Source of the DNA: Collimonas sp. PA-H2 | Lineage (GTDB): Bacteria; Pseudomonadota; Gammaproteobacteria; Burkholderiales; Burkholderiaceae_D | Assembly: GCF_002564105.1 (NCBI RefSeq) | Contig: NZ_PDBX01000001.1 | Span: forward strand, 1,922,001-1,986,000 | Length of the DNA stretch: 64,000 nucleotides | Reading direction: 5' to 3' | Part shown: positions 59,232 through 64,000 of the stretch, piece by piece | Numbering within the stretch: the first letter of the stretch is position 1 | Layout: the number at the start of each line of letters is the position of its first letter | Made by a program: the position numbers and the translations under genes | Notes under the pieces: generated by a model | What the model saw: only the letters and a program-made list of their open reading frames with translations | Databases searched by the model: none | What the model was told of the DNA's origin: nothing

Positions 59232-59338
59232 AGTTTCACTCGAATCCGCAGCGCGGACTATCCCGGTTTACAACGGTTTTACTGCAACACTTACAGCGCA
59301 CCGGCAAGCTGCCGGCGCTGACGAAACACTACACCAGC

Positions 59339-60280
59339 TCAGGCCAGGGCTGCTTCCAGCGCATCAATGAACATCTCGGCAACATCAAAACCGGCTTGCT
59401 GCTTAATTTCCTGAAAGCAAGTCGGGCTGGTGACATTGACCTCGGTCAAATAGTCGCCGATCACATCTAATCCTACCAGTAACAAGCCGCGCTGTGCCAG
59501 CACCGGCCCAAGTGCTTCGCCGATTTCGCGGTCGCGCGCAGTCAGCGGCTGGGCCACGCCGATGCCGCCCGCCGCCAGGTTGCCGCGCACTTCGCTGCCC
59601 TGCGGGATCCGCGCCAGCGAAAACGGCACCACTTTACCGCCGATCACCAGCACTCGCTTGTCGCCGGCGACAATCTCAGGGATGAAACGCTGGATCATGA
59701 TGGTGCGCTGGCCGTTGTCGGTCAGGGTTTCAATGATCGAGCCCAGGTTCAGGCCGTCCTGCCGGACCCGGAAAATCCCGGCGCCGCCCATGCCGTCGAG
59801 CGGCTTCAGGATCACATCCTGGTGTTCTTCGTGGAAAGCGCGCAGGCGCGCCGCGTCGCGCGTCACCAGGGTCGGCGAAGTGTATTTCGAGAACTGTGCG
59901 ATGGCCAGTTTTTCATTATGGTCGCGGATTGCCTGCGGCTTGTTGAAGACGCGCGCGCCCTGGGTTTCCGCCAGTTCCAGCAGATAGGTGGTGTAAATGT
60001 ATTCCATGTCGAAAGGCGGATCCTTGCGCAGCAGGATCGCATCGAATTCCGACAGGAACATGGCCGCCGGCGCACTGGCGCGGAACCAATCCTTGGCGTC
60101 GCCTGTCAGGGTCACCTTGACCACATTGGCGGTCACGATCCCGCTTTCCAGCGCCATGTCTTTTTGCTCGAAGGCATAGATCGTATGGCCGCGTTTGACC
60201 GCTTCCACCATCATGGCGTAAGTCGAATCCTTATACGTCTTGAAGGTGTTGAGCGGATCGGCGAGGAAAGCGATTTTCAT
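59339..60280 (-). CDS. gshB: glutathione synthetase
   Basis: 313 aa, ATP-grasp. It joins gamma-glutamylcysteine and glycine. Family motifs are DPPFDMEYIYTTYLLE near 83-98, KPLDGMGGAGIFRV near 160-173 and EVNVTSPTCFQEI near 281-293. It lies 42 bp downstream of gshA. Confidence 0.96.
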   Translation of the reverse strand: MKIAFLADPLNTFKTYKDSTYAMMVEAVKRGHTIYAFEQKDMALESGIVTANVVKVTLTGDAKDWFRASAPAAMFLSEFDAILLRKDPPFDMEYIYTTYLLELAETQGARVFNKPQAIRDHNEKLAIAQFSKYTSPTLVTRDAARLRAFHEEHQDVILKPLDGMGGAGIFRVRQDGLNLGSIIETLTDNGQRTIMIQRFIPEIVAGDKRVLVIGGKVVPFSLARIPQGSEVRGNLAAGGIGVAQPLTARDREIGEALGPVLAQRGLLLVGLDVIGDYLTEVNVTSPTCFQEIKQQAGFDVAEMFIDALEAALA

Positions 60281-60322
60281 ATTTTCGGCCTTATGGTTGC
60301 TGAGGTCAGGACAAACTGATGA

Positions 60323-61621
60323 TTAATATTCTTCAGGGTTCGGATCGGTCTTTTCCATTTCCAGCGAAGCCGCCAGCAAACCGAGGCGCGCTACCACGCC
60401 ATACATATAGAAGCGGTTCGGTGCGGTCGTGCCCGGCTTGGCCAGCATGTCTGGCAAAGCGTGCTGCTGGGCAAACGCCAGCGGCACGAAATGGGCGCCC
60501 GGCGCATTCAGGTTTTCATTGATGCCGCGCTCCGCGTGCACACGGTAAAAACCGCCGACGACATAACGGTCGATCATGTACACCACAGGCTCCGCTACCG
60601 CGTCGTTGATGTGTTCGAAAGTATGCACGCCTTCCTGGATGATCAGGTCATGGATCTCGCCGCCGGTCTTGCCGAGCGACAGTTTCTCGCGTTGCTTGCG
60701 GCTCAGCTCCTTGATCTGGCTGACATCGGTCACGCTCATCACGCCCATGTCGTCGGTGCCGGCGTCGGCCTTGACGATCACGAACGGCTTTTCGGTGATG
60801 CCGTATTCCTTGTATTTCTTGCGGATCTTCGCCAGCAGCGAACTGACGCTGGCCGCCAGCTTGTCGTCGCCGTCGGTGGCCTGGAAATCGACCTGGTCGA
60901 CCTTGGCGAAAAACGGGTTCAGCATCCACGGATCGACATCGATAAGCTTGGCGAATTTCTTCACCACTTCGTCGTAAGCCGTGAAATGGTTGCTTTTGCG
61001 GCGCACAGTCCAGCCGGCATGCAACGGCGGCAAGACATTTTGCTCGTTGAGGTTTTCCAGGATCGCCGGCGTACCGGACGACAGGTCGTTGTTCAGCAAA
61101 ATGGTGCAGGGATCGAAGTTCTTCAGCCCCAGGCGGCGGCCATTGGCGGAGCGCTCCAGCGGCTCCAGCGTGATGGTGCTACCGTCCGGCAATTCGATGG
61201 TTTGCGGCTCCTTGACATCCTCCGCCAGCGAACCGAGCCGCACATGCAGACCGGTCTGGCGGAACACCTGCATCAGCCGCGCGACGTTTTGCAGATAGAA
61301 AGTATTACGTGTGTTCAGCTCCGGCAGCAGCAACAGGTTCTTGGCGTCCGGACAATATTTTTCAATGGCCGCCATCGCCGCCTGTATCGCTAGCGGCAGC
61401 ATTTCCGGCGACAGATTGCTGAAGCCGCCCGGGAACAGATTGGTATCCACCGGGGCCAGCTTGTAACCGGAATTGCGCAGGTCGACCGAGCAATAGAACG
61501 GCGGCGTGTGCTCCTGCCACTCCATCCGGAACCAGCGCTCGATAGCCGGGGTAGCTGCGAGGATTTTCTTTTCTAGATCGAGCAACGGGCCATTCAGGGC
61601 CGTGACGAGATGCGGAACCAT
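60323..61621 (-). CDS. gshA: glutamate-cysteine ligase (Acidithiobacillus-type)
   Basis: 432 aa. It makes gamma-glutamylcysteine. It belongs to the proteobacterial GshA type described from Acidithiobacillus, not the E. coli type: MVPHLVTALNGPLLDLEKKI at the start, SVDLRNSGYKLAPVDTNLFPGGFSNL near 45-70, and IVKADAGTDDMGVM near 285-298. The ATG at 61621 begins this conserved N-terminus; an upstream extension is not conserved. Operon with gshB and probably the PTS genes. Confidence 0.93.
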   Translation of the reverse strand: MVPHLVTALNGPLLDLEKKILAATPAIERWFRMEWQEHTPPFYCSVDLRNSGYKLAPVDTNLFPGGFSNLSPEMLPLAIQAAMAAIEKYCPDAKNLLLLPELNTRNTFYLQNVARLMQVFRQTGLHVRLGSLAEDVKEPQTIELPDGSTITLEPLERSANGRRLGLKNFDPCTILLNNDLSSGTPAILENLNEQNVLPPLHAGWTVRRKSNHFTAYDEVVKKFAKLIDVDPWMLNPFFAKVDQVDFQATDGDDKLAASVSSLLAKIRKKYKEYGITEKPFVIVKADAGTDDMGVMSVTDVSQIKELSRKQREKLSLGKTGGEIHDLIIQEGVHTFEHINDAVAEPVVYMIDRYVVGGFYRVHAERGINENLNAPGAHFVPLAFAQQHALPDMLAKPGTTAPNRFYMYGVVARLGLLAASLEMEKTDPNPEEY

Positions 61622-62046
61622 ATAAAACTTTCTTTTGGAAACGATGTAGCGTGTGCAAATGCGTTGCTGCCAACCAAAGAAGCGTATTTCAAGACTTCCA
61701 AGGCAAGCCGCCGATTCTAACGGGAAATGCATTATTTCGCCGGTAACCCGCCGCAATGTTGCGTAAATGGCGCGATGGTTGCCCGGTGAGGCCGATTAGC
61801 TCACTTTACATCGGGCCACTAGCGGATTTTTAAAGCCCTCCGATTGACAAAAAGCGCAGTGAAACATCCCACCTCTGCGGTATATTCGTAACAGACAGGA
61901 ATTATCTTATATACAACACAAAGCCCATATGTCATTTTATATGCATCACGCTTTATTCAATGAGGCAGTATTTTTATAACACAGGTTAATTCCGGAAAAA
62001 GTAATGATAAGGTATATACCTTGTAATTATTTTATGGGGATTTGCC
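61622..62046. promoter_or_regulatory. divergent region gshA / antitoxin with operator palindrome
   Basis: 425 bp without a credible gene; the right half is strongly AT-rich. A perfect 14-bp palindrome AAGGTATATACCTT (62009-62022) lies 24 bp before the antitoxin start and is a likely autoregulatory operator. A TTGACA near 61844 has no -10 box at proper spacing. Confidence 0.55.
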
Positions 62047-62340
62047 ATGACTAAAGAGGCCGTTTTCACCATGAAGATCGAATCAGAACTGCGCGACAAG
62101 TTCATGGCCGAAGCCGCGGCAGCGCATCGGCCGGCGTCGCAAATCGTGCGCGAATTCATGCGCGAGTTTGTGCAGCGCCAGACTGAAGCCCGGGAATATG
62201 ACGCCTTCCTGCTGCGCAAGGTTGAGGCCGCCCGGACAGACATGCAGGCCGGACGCAGCAGCTCAAATGACGAGGTCGAGGCTGAATTCGCTCGGCGCCG
62301 CACTGAATTGCCGGGCAAAGCGGGCGCGAACAAGAGGTGA
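62047..62340 (+). CDS. type II antitoxin, ribbon-helix-helix type
   Basis: 97 aa. The N-terminal VFTMKIESELRDKFMAEAAAAHRPASQIVREFM is a ribbon-helix-helix DNA-binding segment as in ParD/RelB-like antitoxins. The C-terminal half is charged and probably wraps the toxin. The start is preceded by TGGGGA. Its last codon overlaps the GTG of the adjacent toxin remnant (GTGA). Being intact, it may still act as a repressor. Confidence 0.85.
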   Translation: MTKEAVFTMKIESELRDKFMAEAAAAHRPASQIVREFMREFVQRQTEAREYDAFLLRKVEAARTDMQAGRSSSNDEVEAEFARRRTELPGKAGANKR

Positions 62341-62645
62341 ATGTTCATTGGGTAGGCGAAGCTGAGCAAGATCGCAGCGATATCCTGGATTACATTGCGG
62401 AGCAGGATCTGGCGGCTGCAATCAGGTTGGATGAATTGTTCAGCCAGGCCGCCCTCAACCTGGCACAGTTCCCGTTCTCAGGAAAGGCCGGCAGCATTCC
62501 CGATACGCGCGGACTGATCCCGCATGAAAGCTAGTGCAGTGTTTCACATGTAATAGCGCTTGCTGTACGGGATCGTCAATGAGAGCGTCTGGATTCTCGC
62601 TTTGGTGCATACAGCGCAGTGATGGCCGCCTGCTAGACGCCAGAT
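62337..62645 (+). pseudogene. degraded ParE/RelE-type toxin
   Basis: The frame starts with GTG at 62337 and reads 65 codons of a ParE-like protein (VHWVGEAEQDRSDILDYIAEQD...RGLIPHES), then hits TAG at 62532. The expected C-terminus continues in another frame from 62557 (RLLYGIVNESVWILALVHTAQ), interrupted by TGA at 62620 and then WPPARR. About 22 extra nucleotides between the two halves cause the shift. The toxin is therefore almost certainly inactive. Confidence 0.8.
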
Positions 62646-62665
62646 GCTTGCCAAATTACTCGGGC

Positions 62666-63214
62666 TTAGATTTGCTTGTACATGAAACTTGTATCGGTCA
62701 GCTTGCCCGCCGTCGAACGCGCATAGTCCGGAATGATGCCGGCCAGTTCAAACCCCATGGAACTGTACAAGGACTCGGCGGCATCGCCGGTACGGGTGTC
62801 GAGAATCAGCAAGGAGCGGCCGTCGGCCCGGGCGATCGCCTCAGCCTGCTGCATCAATAGGCGCGCCACTCCCTTGCGTCTCGCATCAGGATGCACCAGC
62901 AACTTGGAAATCTCGGCGCGATGATGGCCATTGGCGGGCGTCGCCAGCACGACCTGCACGGTGCCGACCACCTCGCCGGCAAAGCGCGCCACTAGCAGCC
63001 GGCGGCCACCGCTTACCAGCGAGCCGCTGACGCCGTACCAGAAGGAAAAGGCATCTTCGGCAGCCGGCGTGTCGACGAAGCCGATGCTGGCGCCATTTGC
63101 CACGCAAGCCATCAGGATATCGGTGAGCGGCCCCACTACACTATCGAACTGGTCAGCCCTGACGTCTTCCACCGTACAGGCGCTCAAGCGTTGCGGGGTG
63201 CTGGTCGGGTCCAT
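62666..63214 (-). CDS. GNAT family N-acetyltransferase
   Basis: 182 aa. The acetyl-CoA site is visible as LLVHPDARRKGVARLLM (Q/R-x-x-G-x-A). The preceding strand VVGTVQVVLATP and the C-terminal LYSSMGFELAGIIPDYA are typical of the family. The substrate is unknown. It lies downstream of amtB but behind a terminator. Confidence 0.85.
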   Translation of the reverse strand: MDPTSTPQRLSACTVEDVRADQFDSVVGPLTDILMACVANGASIGFVDTPAAEDAFSFWYGVSGSLVSGGRRLLVARFAGEVVGTVQVVLATPANGHHRAEISKLLVHPDARRKGVARLLMQQAEAIARADGRSLLILDTRTGDAAESLYSSMGFELAGIIPDYARSTAGKLTDTSFMYKQI

Positions 63215-63251
63215 GGAAATCTCCTGAATCTGCTGTTCTTAAACTGGAAAC

Positions 63252-63286
63252 AAAAAATCCCAGGCGATGGCTATCGACCCGGGATT
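63252..63286 (-). terminator. intrinsic terminator of amtB
   Basis: On the minus strand AATCCC (63281-63286) pairs with GGGATT (63255-63260), extended by GG/CC, and is followed by a U-run (63252-63257). It lies about 90 bp after the amtB stop. A second 9-bp hairpin CCGGATAGC/GCTATCCGG (63309-63334) lies between stop and terminator. Confidence 0.75.
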
Positions 63287-63377
63287 GTGCAAGACGCCGA
63301 TCGAACCGCCGGATAGCGGTATTCTGCTATCCGGCCAGATCAGGCAAGGCTTGACCGTGACGTCTTAATCACACATC

Positions 63378-64000
63378 TCAATCATGGTAGGCAGACTCGC
63401 CATGGCTGGAGATATCCAGGCCTTCGCGCTCTTCTTCTTCAGTCACACGCAAGCCCATGACGATATCGACCAGCTTGAATGCAATCAGCGATACCACGCC
63501 CGACCAGACCAGCGTCGTCAGCACACCTTCGAACTGGATCCACAGCTGGCCAGGGATCGAATAGTCTGGCAGGACCGCATTGGTGACGTAGTCATAGATG
63601 CCTGTGCCGCCAAGGCTAGGCGCCGCGAACACGCCGGTGAGCAGCGCACCCATGATACCGCCGACGCCATGCACGCCGAAGACGTCCAGCGCATCGTCCG
63701 CGCCCAGCAAACGTTTCAGGCCAGTCACACCCCACAGGCAAACGAAACCAGCCAGCAAGCCCATGATCAAAGCGCCCATCGGGCCGACGAAACCAGCTGC
63801 AGGAGTAATCGCCACCAGGCCGGCCACCGCGCCGGATGCGCCACCCAGCATGGAAGGCTTGCCCTTACCGATCCATTCGCCAGCGCTCCAGCTCAGCACC
63901 GCGGCAGCAGTCGCCAGCAAGGTATTGATGAAGGCCAGAGCCGCGCTGCCGTTGGCTTCCAGGGCCGAACCGGCATTGAAGCCGAACCAACCGAACCACA
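63378..64000 (-). CDS. amtB: ammonium transporter AmtB, N-terminus beyond window edge
   Basis: The frame is open to the right edge, giving 206 residues of the C-terminal half of an Amt/MEP channel: WFGWFGFNAGSAL, the conserved SGAVAGLVAITPAAGFVGP, and VHGVGGIMGALLTGVFA with the pore-lining His. The cytosolic C-terminal tail (EEEEREGLDISSHGESAYHD) is the GlnK-contact region. The more internal ATG at 63920 is not the real start. glnK would be expected upstream, outside the window. Confidence 0.94.
   Translation of the reverse strand, partial: WFGWFGFNAGSALEANGSAALAFINTLLATAAAVLSWSAGEWIGKGKPSMLGGASGAVAGLVAITPAAGFVGPMGALIMGLLAGFVCLWGVTGLKRLLGADDALDVFGVHGVGGIMGALLTGVFAAPSLGGTGIYDYVTNAVLPDYSIPGQLWIQFEGVLTTLVWSGVVSLIAFKLVDIVMGLRVTEEEEREGLDISSHGESAYHD

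Noticed and set aside
62534..62860. 108-codon plus-strand frame after the toxin
   Set aside because: Consists of an out-of-frame reading of the toxin remnant followed by antisense of the acetyltransferase.

Overview
The window looks like a core chromosomal segment of a GC-rich betaproteobacterium of the order Burkholderiales, most likely an Oxalobacteraceae member close to Collimonas, Herbaspirillum or Janthinobacterium. This rests on gene order and protein sequence: smg-dprA-LysM-def-fmt, mreBCD-mrdA-rodA-rlpA divergent from gatCAB, metX-metW, and gshA-gshB followed by a regulatory PTS (EIIA-Man type, HPr, EI). No rRNA, tRNA, CRISPR array, transposase gene or prophage was recognised.

Layout. 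1-4561: partial smg, dprA, a secreted LysM protein (minus), then def and fmt (plus). 4558-8807: a YeaD-like mutarotase, an acetyltransferase and a phnCDE phosphonate-type importer (minus), closed by a strong terminator. 8993-11391: an XRE-type regulator divergent from a translationally coupled pair, a ceramidase-like membrane protein and a fatty acid hydroxylase. 11413-18491: rlpA, rodA, mrdA, mreD, mreC, mreB (minus; rod shape and cell-wall elongation). 18739-22698: gatC, gatA, an unknown exported protein, gatB. 22762-30636: DUF4124 protein, pyrE, exonuclease III, a class II glutamine amidotransferase, a PnrA/BMP-like binding protein, a LysR regulator and small redox or metabolic proteins. 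30157-32997: an Lrp-type regulator divergent from ornithine aminotransferase and an amidinotransferase-fold enzyme that resembles arginine dihydrolase. 33130-38758: full-length metH, then an uncharacterised pair (SGNH hydrolase and papain-like protein). 38892-47421: purine uptake and catabolism (NCS2 permease, xdhABC, guaD). 47472-48070: two small, coupled unknown membrane proteins with AT-richer DNA. 48177-53119: spoVR, yeaH, prkA stress/stationary-phase group, with a ~150-bp palindromic element at the prkA stop. 53272-56412: ampG, metW, metX, preceded by a leader with the architecture of a transcription attenuator. 56663-61621: ptsI, ptsH, EIIA, gshB, gshA. 62047-62645: an antitoxin gene with a degraded ParE-like toxin. 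62666-64000: an acetyltransferase and the 3' part of amtB.

How the parts fit. Most of the window is housekeeping: formylation and deformylation of initiator methionine, tRNA-dependent amidation, cell elongation, pyrimidine and purine metabolism, methionine synthesis (metX/metW and metH lie about 20 kb apart, each with its own leader structure), glutathione synthesis and nitrogen-linked signalling (regulatory PTS, AmtB). The less ordinary material is in the gaps: the metX leader, the prkA-yeaH palindrome, a set of TTGCGGGACA-containing intergenic elements, the ceramidase/hydroxylase locus with a 22-bp-spaced operator-like repeat, the ArgZ-like enzyme, the orphan SGNH/papain pair, the small membrane-protein operon and the decaying toxin-antitoxin module.
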